A stretch of 64,000 nt of DNA from Fagopyrum homotropicum (taxonomy: Eukaryota > Streptophyta > Magnoliopsida > Caryophyllales > Polygonaceae). The notes beneath the pieces are model-generated. The model had not been told where the DNA came from, did not search any database, and saw only the letters and a program-made list of their open reading frames with translations. Below are positions 35,001 through 46,300 of this stretch, in pieces. The position numbers were made by a program, and so were the translations under genes. The stretch covers positions 83,790,501 through 83,854,500 of the forward strand of contig BSWB01000004.1 of the NCBI GenBank assembly GCA_033239125.1, given 5' to 3'. The stretch's first letter is position 1; each line of letters starts with the position of its first letter.

Positions 35001-36268
35001 TCAACCTCAAGGGGTTTAGTGAAGTCCGGTAGAGTGAGTAGTGGTGCATGGGTGAGGCGTCTCTTGAGCTCTTCAAAGGCTCTTTGTTGCGGTTTATTCC
35101 ACTCAAAAGGAACCTTCTTTTTGGTCAAAGCCGTGAGTGGTGCTACAATAGTACTAAAATCTCTCACAAATCTTCTATAGAATGTAGCTAGACCATGGAA
35201 ACTCCTCACGTCGCCAACCGACCTAGGAATGGGCCATTCATTGATTGCCTTCACCTTGTCCTCATCCACTTGCAAACCATTGGCACTTACTACAAAACCA
35301 AGGAAAATCACTCGGTTAGTATATAAATCACATTTTTGAATATTAGCATACAAGTATTCTATACGCAATGTAGCAAGCACATCCCTCAAATGATTTTCAT
35401 GCTCTTTTAAAGTCTTACTATAGATAAGAATGTCATCAAAGTAGACTACAACAAATAAACCAATATAAGGTCTCAAAATATGATTCATTAATCTCATGAA
35501 GGTACTAGGAGCGTTAGTTAAGCCAAAAGGCATTACTAGCCACTCATAGAGACCAAATTTGGTTTTGAAAGTTGTTTTCCATTCGTCCCCTTCCCTCATT
35601 CTAATTTGATGGTAGCCACTCCTAAGGTCAATCTTAGTGAAAACTGTAGCTCCATGTAACTCATCAAGCATGTCATCTAGACGGGGAATCGGGTGTCTAT
35701 ACTTGATAGTAATGTTATTGATTGCTTTACAATCAATACACATTCTCCAAGTATTATCCTTCTTGGGTACTAGCAGGACGGGAACGGAACAAGGACTAAG
35801 GCTTTCCCGAACATACCCTTTATCTAGCAAGGCTTGAACTTGGTTCTGAATTTCCTGGGCTTCCGTAGGGTTCATCCTATAGGCGGGCCTATTGGGAAGA
35901 GTGGCTCCGGGTATTAAATCTATTTGTTGTTCAATGCCCCTAATGGGCGGCAAGCCAGCTGGAACCTCCTCAGGAAAAACGTCCTTAAACTCGTCTAACA
36001 GCCCCTGGATAGAACTAGGAAATGGAATCTTAGAGTCATGAGGCACCGTCACTAGAGATTTGCACAAACTCATTATTAGCACATCCATAGAAGCATAGTT
36101 AGTGACATATTCATTCCTAGACTCAAGATAGCTACTTGTTGGTTGTACTAACAGTGTTTGATGGGTTTTGTTCTCCTTACTCTTAGGCCGTGTCATTTTA
36201 GGCTTTTGAAGGGTTCCTTGCTCTACCCTCTTGTTCTCATAATACTTGGCTATTTGTAAAGGTGTCAT
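34943..36268 (-). pseudogene. CRM-A3 reverse transcriptase
   Basis: RT with WRMCIDCKAINNITIKY, DLRSGYHQI, MPFGLTNAPSTFM and YFDD, running into RNase H (VECDASGIGIGGVLMQ) and ending DVSL-stop at the same one-base deletion as in CRM-A1. Its first codon is fixed only by a 4-base deletion (at the codons for LTLKPMT) that separates it from the protease frame. RT itself looks intact. Confidence 0.92.
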
Positions 36269-36879
36269 ATAAGTGTTAAAGTTTTACCTTTATACTCAAA
36301 GCTATATTTATTAGAAAACCCATCATGTACAACTTTCCTATCATATTGCCATGGACGACCAAGCAACAAGTGACAAGCATTCATAGGCACAACATCACAT
36401 GTAATAATATCCTCATATGATCCTAATGTTATATTGACCTTAGTTTGCTTATTGACCTTAAGTTCTCCACACTCATTCATCCAATGTAGTTTATATGGCC
36501 TAGGGTGATAAAATGTAAGAAGTTGTAATTTGTTTACCGTTTCAGTGCTAGCTATGTTACAACAACTTCCCCCATCAATTATCACATTACACACTTTTCC
36601 TTTAATACTACACCTAGTATGAAACAGATTTTCACGTTGGTTATCCTCACAAGGTGCTAGTTGGACATGCAAAGTTCTCCTAGCTATCAAAGATTCACCT
36701 TGTTCATAGTCAATGCAATCATCATTCTCAATTTGCTCATTGTCATCAATTAATGCATTTTCATCATCCAATTCCACGTCATCCTCACTTTCATATTCTC
36801 CTAGATGATTTATGATCAAAGTGCGTCTATTAGGACATTCCCTACTCATGTGTCCTCTACCTTGGCATTTAAAATACAC
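36265..36879 (-). pseudogene. CRM-A3 nucleocapsid knuckle and protease
   Basis: Encodes a zinc knuckle read as YFKCQGRGHMSREC, in which the first Cys of the CCHC motif is replaced by Tyr, then an acidic linker and the protease (IIDGGSCC). A 4-base deletion at 36268 ends the frame, and the frame on the other side (gag) is also shifted near 36890. Loss of the first Cys would be expected to abolish zinc binding. Confidence 0.88.
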
Positions 36880-38036
36880 AATGTCCCTATTTCTAGAGTT
36901 AGAGGTAGAGTACTTCCTCGATGACCACTTGAAGGCTCATTCAAGAATCGTGGTGTAGTGGACGGTGTAGAAGACCTTCGCTGGCCTTCTTGGCTCATAG
37001 GTGCCGACTTTCTCTCTTCCTTCTGGCCTCCTTGATCCCTGCTGTGGGTAGGCAGCCGGCTTCCTTGTGATTTCCAAGCGTTGGGCGTCCCATGAGGTTG
37101 CTTGTGTTCCCGGTTTCGCACCTTAGTCTTCCTTTCCACCTTGATGGCCAAGTGTAGTAATTGCTCCATGGTGCTGTATGGATACATATCAACTTCATTA
37201 GCCAAATTAGAGTTAAGAATACGAAGATACCTAGCCATAGTATTTTCATCATCCTCTAGAACGTTGGCCTTCACCATAACAACTTGCATATTGGTATAGG
37301 CTTCCTCAGTGCTAAGAGAGCCTTATCTCAAATTTTCCAGCCGTTGTCGAAGCTCTCGGGTATAGTGAGGTGGGACGAACCGAGACCTCATTAGTGCCTT
37401 CATATGCTCCCATGTGGTGATTTGAGGATCCAATGTTCGCACTCTTTCTTTGACTACATGATCCCACCATACCAAGGCATAGCCTTGGAACTCGAGAGCG
37501 GCTAGTTGAACCTTCCTAGGCTCGCTGAAGTTATGACACAACTAGATCTGCTCGACTTTAGTTTCCCACTCCATGTAGAAGTCGGGATCACACTTTCCTT
37601 CAACGACGGGAATTTTGATTTTGACTTTGCCGAGACCGTTTTGCTCTTGATAGGGACGTAGATTATCACGTTCTCGTCCTTGCCTTGGTTGTTGGAATGG
37701 TCGATTGTAATCTTCCCAAGTATGATCCTCAAAAGGATCTTCATTCCGTCGCTGAAAGTTATCAACAAATGGTGGCATGTTAGAAGCATTAGGGAGGACA
37801 TTGGACTGTAAATTACCTTGATCCGGATGATCCGGCTCTCTAGTAACGTGTGAGGGACCGCCAAACTAATAGTTGGTTCTCAAAGGTGGTGTCCATGATG
37901 GTGGTGTTCGTGCTTCCATAGACTCCACTCGTTTGAATAGGTTAGCTACGGAATCGGACAATTGTTTCAATAGATTGAGCATCTCAGGTGTGACGGTCTC
38001 GCTGCTAGACTTGCTGGGGCTTCGGGACCTAGACAT
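36846..38036 (-). pseudogene. CRM-A3 gag
   Basis: Gag read from ATG 38034-38036 (same context as A2 at 14961) to the knuckle. Recognisable pieces: N-terminus with VESMEARTPP then a stop (TAG) after LRTNY; PFQQPRQGRERDN and DFYMEWETKVEQI then TAG where A2 has Trp; the capsid (YALVWWDHVVKERVRTLDP) then TAA after LENLR where A2 has Gln; and MARYLRILNSNLANEVDMY to the linker. At least three nonsense codons and one frameshift make it non-functional. The changes fit G-to-A and C-to-T transitions. Confidence 0.85.
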
Positions 38037-38687
38037 GCTCAAGTAACAAACAAAGAACCGGTTAGGTTAGAAAACAAAGATCTCACTTGTGTATCGCTCA
38101 CTCTCTCGTTGGTATTGCCTAGCTGGTGGCTCGAGTTGTAAGGATCCAACACCTTAAGATCACGATTTCCGAACCTTCTTAGCAACCCTTTGGAACTAGA
38201 ACTGCCGAAATTGATGTTAGTGTCGGAGATGGATCAAGACACCCCTAATCGGAGTATTGACCGTTGGGTTGGTGTAGGTATGATGGTTTGTGATTAGAAT
38301 GACGTAGGAGTTGTTTGAAGGAGTTCTCACAAAGAGGGGACATTTCCTTGTGCTTGATGGTCGATTAATAGAAGGCCAGCCGTTTTTGTGTTGTTCTTTT
38401 TTTTTTTTTGAAAGATCTCTTAGACTTTGTCAAAGATTTGTAGGAGAGAAGGTAACCGAAATTGATTGCACCGATATTTGTGGGAGAGAAAGTTACCGAA
38501 ACTGATTGCACGTTCGATCTCGATCTCTTTATTTTTTTTGTTTTGTGTTTACCTCTCCTCAAGATGTTGTCCGGCCCTAAGAAACCCTTGGCTTTTGATT
38601 TTGCGCACTTCAAGCACAAGTTAAACCTCAATTGGTTAGGCAATAAGGTTAACAAAGAAGAAAGGAGTGATCAATTGTACCAACTGA
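38037..38687 (-). other. CRM-A3 leader
   Basis: Non-coding leader between gag and PBS, similar to the A2 leader but about 75 bp longer near 38590-38670, where A2 appears to have a small deletion. No gene was seen. Confidence 0.72.
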
Positions 38688-38699
38688 GCTCTGATACCA
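38688..38699 (-). other. Primer binding site, initiator-Met type (CRM-A3)
   Basis: Minus strand TGGTATCAGAGC, three bases inside the 5' LTR end at 38703. Confidence 0.9.
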
Positions 38700-39402
38700 A
38701 ACTAATACGGTATTAGTCCGTGAATGAGTCGATCTAGGTACAATGATCCGAATCCGGCTGAATGAAGCGAATCTAGATGCGGAATGAAACGTGGATATGG
38801 AATGGATGCAGGAAGACGTAGAGATGAACCAAAGAGAGTCAACGAAAAGAACCAAGGCTGAAGAGCCAAGACCCCGCTTCGTGAATGCCCTAGACCCATC
38901 TCCGATACAACTTTACACTAGCTCCGGCTGGACTAGCACAAAGAGGGACTCGTGAAGGCTCGAAGCACCAATCCGAAGGCGGTTGACACAAACAAGCTCA
39001 GCCAAGCAAACAACGACAATGCCAACCAAAAACTCTCTTATTCTTTGATTGATTTTGTGAATGATTACAAACGATAATTCTTAGAAAAATAAAACGTACC
39101 CTATTCAGCAGCTAAAGAGATTATATAGACTCTTTTATCTAGACAAAATAAAATAAAGAAAAGAAAACTAAAACATTTGTGGAAGGTGGTAACAAGAGAG
39201 CTTCCACAAATGTAGCTATCAACTTAACAAACAACTAATCAACATCAAAATAGGCTGACTTATTCAAAGCAGCTCCATGAGTGTTTTTGGACGGTTTAGA
39301 GCCCAAATGGATGATCCGACTGATGGAGTTGGTTACTCTCTTGGGCCGCCTTGGACGTGAGCAGCTGGTTACTCTCTTGGGTCGTCTTGGACGTGAGCAG
39401 AT

Positions 39403-39545
39403 TAAGCATGTCCACGGGTCGGACCCGCCGGGTCGACGGGTCCGACCCGCCGGGTCATGGGTCCGGGGAGGGCGACCCGGACCCGTGTATCTGGCCGACC
39501 CGCCGGGTCACGGGTCAGACCCGGCGGGTCGACGGGTCGGCCACC
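39403..39545. promoter_or_regulatory. hAT left subterminal repeat block
   Basis: Very GC-rich compared with the neighbourhood. It contains repeated GACCCGCCGGGTC and CGGGTC/GACCCG units in both orientations. By analogy with other hAT elements it is probably where transposase binds. The matching block is at 42405-42529. Confidence 0.65.
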
Positions 39546-39674
39546 TGACTATTAAAAAAAAAAAAAGTGGAAATAAACTTTAAAAAATAAGAAAATAAAT
39601 AGAACATAAAAATTGGACTTAAACTTAAAAAAGGAGAAGAAAATAAACTAATAAAAAAAATAGGACTTAAACTT

Positions 39675-39807
39675 AAAAAAGAAGAAAATAAACTAATAAA
39701 AAGAGGACTTAAACTTAAAAAAATTGGATTTAAACTGAAAGTTTAAGTTTAAATCCAATTTTTTTAAGTTTAAGTCCTCTTTTTATTAGTTTATTTTCTT
39801 CTTTTTT
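39675..39807. repeat. Perfect 62-bp inverted repeat with 9-nt loop
   Basis: Arms 39675-39736 and 39746-39807 are exact reverse complements by my reading; the loop is 39737-39745. The left arm is the last of about three direct repeats of an A-rich unit starting near 39610. It lies between the left subterminal block and the transposase stop. A transcript would form a long hairpin. Confidence 0.92.
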
Positions 39808-39952
39808 AGTTTAAGTCTTAAACTTTTAAAAAAAAAAGGGAAGAATTGGGCTTGAACCGGAATCCCGGTTGCCTACGTATCCTCTCGGGGAGGAGGAATC
39901 AAAGCCCACGTAGTTCTCTTACCTTTGTTTATATCCCCGATTGGCCCTTACC

Positions 39953-42153
39953 TTAGTCGGACACTCCCGCCGATACATCCGATGGCGTTTGTTGTTGCTC
40001 GTCGTCATCTTCGTCGCCTTCCTCCGCCGAGAGGTTGTTCTTTTGTGTTCGCATTTCCGCTTTTCTCCAATCGGCTAGGAGGACTTGTGCCTCCAACGTC
40101 TCGGGCAACATGTTTGATCTCGTCGGATCGAGCACCTTTCCACTCCGGCTAAAGGTTTGCTCAACCGCTACCGTTGAGGCCGGAACGGCGAGAATTTGTG
40201 CCGCGATTCTTGAGAGGGTAGGGAACCTCATTCTCTCCGGTCGGCTCCACCATTCTAATATGTTGAAATCCTCCTCTTCTTCGTCATTGGCAAACTCAAA
40301 AGAAATGGTTAGATATTCGTCGAGTTCCGAGTTGGAACTCGACGTGGTCTTTGCCCTTTTTGGGCCAAACAAATCTCTAGCAATTGATTTAAATTTAGAT
40401 GAACTTGAAGATGAAGGACGAGGAGGGGGTTGAGTAGATTGACCTCGACCGGAAACACGATATTGAACCAATAATTCATCAAATAATTTTCTAACATTAG
40501 CAATTATGGTAGAAACATGACAATCGGGATGTTGTTCTAAACTTAAAAATTCATAATAACTTTCTAAAAATTGTTTTAAACCATCCATTTTACGTCTAGG
40601 GTCTAACACAAATGCAACAAGAAAAACATCGGGAATGGTTGTATAATAAGCTAACCATTTACTTCGTATTGAATAAATAGCTTGTGAAATATTTTCAATT
40701 AAAAAACCTTGTTTAATTGCAAATGCAATATTAATTCCTACATAACAAAATATGTTTGAAGTTGGTGTATAAACATAACTAAAAGTGTTAGTAGCATCAT
40801 AAAAATGTTTGAAAACCTCCATTACATCTCTTGCTAAAACCCAAGATTCACCGAAAACAAAATCACCGTCAATATGTTGTGCGGTAAAACCACTTAAAAG
40901 TTCTCGATATTCATATGATTCGTAAATCATTTTGTAAGTAGAGTTCCATCTTGTACAAACATCTTTTGGAAATTTTTTAGGATAAACGCCATTTTGTTTA
41001 CAATATGCATACCATTTAGTACGTACACTTTTTTTAGACCAAAGTTCATTAAGAATTTTTCGAATAGGTTGTACTAAATCTCCAACGTATGCTAAACCGT
41101 CTTGAACACAAGTTTAAAATATGAGCGGCACACCTAATGTGAAAAAATTTACCTCCAACCGTCGGCTTACAATAGTTGGTTAAATCTCTAATTGAAGCCG
41201 TGTTAGCGGGGGCGTTGTCAAAACCGATTGAAAAAACTCGTGAAACTAATCTATATTCTTCCAAAACATTTGCAATCAAACGGGCAATGTTTTGGGCGGT
41301 GTGTTGTTCGTTGAAAACTCGTAGTGCTAAAACTCTTTTGTTTAAAATCCAAAATCTATCAACAAAATGAAAAGTAATACCCATATATGAATTTTTTTGA
41401 AAACCGTCAGTCCAAATATCACTACAAATAAAAACTTGAATATCACCGTTGTCCATAAAATATTTAATCAATTCTTCTTTACGAATTTTATATTTATGCA
41501 TCATTTTTCTTTTAGCGGTTTGGCGAGAAATCGGTTTATATGCGGGTTGAGCATGATTTTGAATCCAATTATTAAAACCAACATTTTGTGCAAAACTAAA
41601 CGCTAAAGAATCTACGGCCAACATTTCCGAAAATGAATCCATAGAAGAAGAATGATCATATGTAAATAGAGAAGGAGGTTGGTTAGAAGTAGATGCGTAC
41701 CCGGTAAGTTGTGTTTGCCCTCGTGCTAATCCCATTTTCTCGGGATGCCTTGTTCCGGATATGCCTCTTGTAGTTCCCGTAGCCTTCTTCCTTTTTGTGC
41801 TTGTATTGTGCCGCACAAAAATTGCATTTGGCATAGAAAACTTCGTTGGTATCGGGAGCACCCTTTGTAAACCAAAATCGGAAGACCGCCGCCGTTAGTT
41901 GAGTGTTGTTCAACGGCGGCTCCTCTGGCTCCGGCTCCTCCGTGAATTGGGTCTCGGATCCTTGGGTGTTGGGGAAAGTAGGTGATTCCGTGATATCCTC
42001 CTCCTCCTCGAAGATCTCGTGATCTCCACTTAATAAGTCTCGCCTTAAATCCGAACCGGTTGGAGGACCGCTAACGGAATGCCGTCCTCGAATAAAACCT
42101 TTGCCAGATGAAGGACCGGCACCGCTAACGGAACGTCTTCCTCGGCTAGACAT
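39953..42153 (-). pseudogene. hAT transposase (two frameshifts)
   Basis: Cut-and-paste transposase of the hAT superfamily, read from ATG 42153. The N-terminus is low-complexity and Arg/Ser-rich, then an acidic stretch. A BED zinc finger follows (AKCNFCAAQYKHKKEEGYGNYKRH ... ), broken by a frameshift near 41770-41800. The RNase H-like catalytic region has CSDIWTDGFQKNSY, FSIGFDNAPANTASI and HIRCAAHILNL; a second one-base shift follows near 41115. The C-terminus carries the hAT dimerisation domain (WWSRPERMRFPTLSRIAAQIL, VEQTFSRSGKVLDPTRS). The total span of about 730 codons is the usual size. No intron is needed to explain the breaks. The downstream frame 39953-40930 is fully open. Confidence 0.92.
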
Positions 42154-42404
42154 TTTTTTTTTAATAATAGAATGTAGTAGTAAGAGTGGTAAAATGAAAA
42201 ATAAGAGAATGAGAATATGAGATTAGGAGAGTAATTGAATGTAAGAGTTGGAAATTATGGAGAGATTGAGAGAGTGAATAGATGATTGAATGATGAGAAT
42301 TGGTGTGAGATGATATGAATTGAGTTTGGGGTATTTATAGAATTATTTTTAGGTTAGATTTATTAATTTATATTGTTTTTTTTTTTTGAATTTGTAGCCG
42401 TTAC

Positions 42405-42529
42405 GGGTCGACCCGGCGGGTCACGGGTAAGGATCTAACGACCCTTACCCGTACCCGCGACCCGGGGGAACCCGGACCCGCCGGGTTTCCGCCGGGTCAC
42501 GGGTGACCCGTGACCCGTGGACATGCTTA
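42405..42529. promoter_or_regulatory. hAT right subterminal repeat block
   Basis: GC-rich block with CGACCCGGCGGGTC, ACCCGCCGGGT and a nearly perfect palindrome GGGTCACGGGTGACCCGTGA just inside the terminal repeat. It lies upstream of the transposase (minus strand), so it may also overlap its promoter. Confidence 0.62.
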
Positions 42530-42817
42530 GAGCAGATGGTTACTCTCTTGGGCCGCCTGGGAAGTGAGCAACGTCGAGCTTGCTGCCGTGGCTATATGAT
42601 CCAACTCTTGTTGTTCTAACGTCTGCATGGTCTCTTCCCTTTGCTTGCTTGCTCCTGCATTCACCAAGAGATTAACACATGATGTATGGAGGTTAAATGG
42701 TTCACGCATGGTGCCAAGCAATAGCACTTCCCTTGACGTAACTTCTTGGATCTCCTTAGCTCTTGCCCTAGTAATGGGTCCTTGATATCTTCCATGTAAT
42801 GGTCCTACATTATTCAT

Positions 42818-43030
42818 ACAAGTTTTGCTAAGAGCATTTCAGAATTGAATCCAAGAGAATTCAATAATTCTTGTCTCGTGAGTTTGTGTGTGTGATCTGG
42901 CTTTCTCGTTCTCGTGTATGTCAATCTCCTTCGGGATTGGTGTTGCAAGCCGACCTCTTCGTGCTCTCGATTCTCAGATCGTGATATGGGGATTAGCCGT
43001 GAAGAACGGATCTAGACGAACAACCTGTTC
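42818..43030 (+). repeat. Element E 3' LTR, second part
   Basis: Resumes the E LTR after CRM-A3. It has the same layout as the CRM-A LTR (CAATCTCCTTCGGGATTGGTG compares with the CCGCCTTCGGATTGGTG of CRM-A). The right end is uncertain: no TG...CA end was found, and one arm of an inverted repeat lies at 42999-43028. Confidence 0.5.
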
Positions 43031-43156
43031 TGAAGAATTAAGAACACACAAAATAAACAAATATGGACAACAATGAAAATGAGAAAACAGAAAGGGACAA
43101 GAAAAATCGAAAGGAACAATGAAATACAGGTTGCTCGTCTAGATCCGTTCTTCGCG
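42999..43156. repeat. 30-bp inverted repeat (42999-43028 and 43127-43156)
   Basis: Arms around AGAACGGATCTAGACGA and its reverse complement match at 28 of 30 positions, with about 98 bp between. It coincides with the transition from element E LTR to Tekay-like LTR sequence. A perfect 16-bp palindrome GATTTCACGTGAAATC, containing a CACGTG G-box, follows at 43161-43176. Confidence 0.85.
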
Positions 43157-43398
43157 AGAAGATTTCACGTGAAATCAAGAATGAGAGAAGAGAGAGTGAT
43201 TCAGCTGAAGGGATAAGTCAAAGAGAGGGAAAGAAGGTACACTTAGGGAAAACGAGGGGTCGGTTCCCCAAACGAAGGGTCGGTGCGGGATTTTGGAATA
43301 AATCCCGTTACTCAGCGCCTCGTGCCTGCAGGAAAACTGAGTCACGCCTGCGGAAAGGTCGGTAACTCGCTAACAATCCGAATTTAAAATTCCGGATG
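43031..43398. repeat. Probable end of a Tekay-like LTR (fragment)
   Basis: The sequence ends ATTCCGGATGTTACA at 43398, very close to the LTR end ATTCCGGATATTACA of element H at 60271. It is followed directly by the tandem array. The start of this LTR is not present. No gene was seen. Confidence 0.5.
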
Positions 43399-46300
43399 TT
43401 ACAAAAACGGATACTAAAAAAATCGGGTTGTGATCCATGGATATTCGGATGCCTCAAACAAATACATTTAATATATAATGAATAAGATTATTCGGAAATA
43501 TATAGTGATATGGATATTCGGCAATCCGAGACGATCTGCCTAAAACACCGTTCCGTATTCGATCCGAATCATATAAAAACGGATACTAAAACATCGGATT
43601 GTGCGAACCGATTAAAAAAAGTTGGTTGTGTGATCGTTTAAACCATTCAGTTAGGTCAAGGAACCAAGTGGATAATTGTGAGAGTCGGCCATGAACTCTC
43701 GGAACGGAATGTAAAGGCTCCACACACGTCTAAACCGGCATCAAAGTTTAGGCCCAAGCCGGCCCAGTAACGAGCTGATTTGGGCATCAAACTTTGAGAC
43801 GGGCTGAGACGGTGTGTGTGGAGCCCTTTCCATTCCGTCCCGCAATTATCCTCTTGGGTCATTGACCCAAAGTGAAGGGGAATTTTCCGTGCACTTGGAC
43901 CCAGTAACGAGCCCAATTACACAACCACTATGACCACACAACCATCCTAGTCTAATAGGATACAAGCATATAAAGGGTTATAGGAGGTTCTAAATTCTCC
44001 ATCTGGGACTATTATCTCACTTTTGCAAGTAAGAGAAATTAATTTCAAAAGACAACAACAAAGAGAAAGGCTTCATGTGGGACTATTATCTCATTTTAAG
44101 AATCAATACCTTAAAATGATACAAACTTATAATAAAAGATTAATATTACAATGAGGCCAATTTTATTATAAATATGATTTTTGAGACTAGCTTATAATCA
44201 TATTTAAAAAAATATATATCATACAATAAAATCAATTTATAATAAAAAAATATTATGAATATTTTTTCCGACAGGTATAAATACGTGAGTATGTACAAAG
44301 TTTTATGTAGTATAGATGTATATATGTTTAATTACATGCGATCAATGTGAGTAAGTATAATGTTACATAGAAAAAATATTATCAATTTATTACTTTGATT
44401 AACTAAAATAGTTTACCATGTAACATTTTTCAATTTAATATATTTTCAAATATAAATATTTGTACAAAATTGTAATATACAATCTTTATTCATCCTTCCT
44501 AAAACAAATACACTTAATATATAATAAACAAAATTATCCGGAAATATATAGTAATCAGGACTATCCGGATATTTGACAATCCGAGACAATCTACGGATAT
44601 CCGGATGCCCAAAACTGATCCGGAAAAGATCAAAACGGATGCTACAAAAATTGGGTTGATTTTCATTGAATATTCGGGTGCCTCAAACAGATACATTTAA
44701 TATATAGCAAATAAAATTATCCGGAAATATATAGTGATCCGGACTATCCGGATATTCGGCAATCTGAGACCATCTGCAGATATCCAGATACTTAAAACAC
44801 CGATCCATATCCGATCCGAATGAGATCAAAATGGATACTAAAAAATTTGGGTTGATGAGCCACGGATATCCGGATGCCTAAATCAAATACATTTAATATA
44901 TAATAAATAAAATTATTCGGAAATATATAGTGATACGGATATTCGGCAAATCGAGACGATCTTCCTAAAACACCGTTCCGTATTCTATCCCGATCAGACA
45001 AAAACGGATACTAAAACATCGGATTGTGCGAACCGATTAAAAAAGTTGGTTGCGTGATCGTAAGATCCGATCAGTTGTCAAGGAACCAAGTGGATAATTG
45101 TGAGAGTCGGCCATGAACTCTCGGAACGGCATGTAAAGGCACCACACACGCCTAAACAAGCCTCAAAGTTTAGGCCGAAGCCGGCCTAGTAACCACCCGA
45201 TTTGGGCCTCAAACTTTGAGACGGGCTTATACGGTGTGTGTGGCGCCTTTCCATTCCATCCCACAATTGTCCTCTTTGGTCATTGACCAAAGTGAAGGGG
45301 ACTTTTCTGTGCACTTGGGCCTAGTAACGAGCCCAAAAACCACTATGACCACACAACCATCCTAGTCTAATAGGATACAAGCATATAAAGGGTTATAAGA
45401 GGTTCTAAATTCTCCATGTGGGACTATTATCTCACTTTTGCAAGTAATAGAAATTAATTTCAAAAGACAACAACAGAGAGAAAGGATTCATGTGGGACTA
45501 TTATCTCATATTAAGAATCAATACCTTAAAATGATACAAACTTATAATAAAAGATTAATATTCAAATGAAACCAATTTCTAATATAAACATCATTATTGA
45601 GACTAGCTTATAATCATATTTATAAAAACATATATCTTACAATAAAATTAATTTATAATAAATAAATATTATGAATATTTGTCCCGACAGGTATAAATAC
45701 GTGAGTATGTACAAAGTTTTATGTAGTATAGATGTATATATGTTTATTTAAATGCGATCAATGTAAATATAAAGTTATATAATAAAAATATTATCAATTT
45801 ATTACTTTGATTAACTAAAGTAGTTTACAATGTAATATTTTCCATTTGATATATTTTCAAATATAAATATTTGTATAAAATTGTAATATACAATCTTTAT
45901 TCATCCTTCCTAAAACAAATACACTTTATATATAATAAAAAAAATTATCCGGAAATATATAGTGATCCGGACTATCCGGATATTTGGCAATCCGAGACAA
46001 TCTACAGATATCCGGATGCCCAAAACACCATCCGGATAGGATGAAAACGGATGCTACAAAAATTGGGTTGATGATGAGTGAATATCCGGGTGCCTCAAAC
46101 AAATACATTTAGGGCCCGCTTGGTTCCAACTCCAGAAACGGAAACGGAATGGAAACGAATTTAGTCCATATGTATATCCATATTCATGAAATTTTATGGA
46201 ATCATTTCCCATGGTTTAATGAAAAATGCACTTGCTTCCTCACATTTTATTACCCTATAGGGTATCAAAAGTAATCAAACTCTCATCCAATTACTACAAA

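Larger units (their letters stand above)
39403..42529 (-). mobile_element. hAT-superfamily DNA transposon (3127 bp, complete ends)
   Basis: Terminal inverted repeats of 18 bp (TAAGCATGTCCACGGGTC) and an exact 8-bp target duplication GAGCAGAT (39395-39402 and 42530-42537), the size expected for hAT. It carries one transposase-like gene on the minus strand. Both ends hold GC-rich blocks packed with short palindromes such as GACCCGCCGGGTC, likely transposase-binding subterminal repeats. The transposase is broken, so this copy is not autonomous. Confidence 0.95.
32316..42812 (-). mobile_element. CRM-like chromovirus, copy A3 (full length, with nested hAT)
   Basis: Complete minus-strand element: 5' LTR (38703-42812), PBS, leader, gag, protease, RT, RNase H, integrase and 3' LTR (32316-33370). 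It is flanked by the 5-bp duplication TTCAT at 32311-32315 and 42813-42817. Without the 3.1 kb hAT it would be about 7.4 kb. The coding region has at least six disabling changes, listed in the parts. It is inserted in the LTR of element E. This copy defines the ends of the family. Confidence 0.95.
38703..42812 (-). repeat. 5' LTR of CRM-A3, split by the hAT transposon
   Basis: LTR pieces 38703-39402 and 42530-42812 (the second begins with the hAT target duplication) join to the same sequence as the 3' LTR, about 1 kb. The terminal dinucleotides are mutated to TA at both ends (TAATACGG at 38703, ...TACATTA at 42812), but the TTCAT duplication fixes the boundaries. Confidence 0.92.

Noticed and set aside
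39953..42153. Introns in the hAT transposase
   Set aside because: Protein homology continues across both breaks with no inserted sequence, so one-base shifts explain them.
44514..46108. Short minus-strand frames in the tandem array
   Set aside because: They recur with the array period, lack domains and differ by frame-breaking changes.
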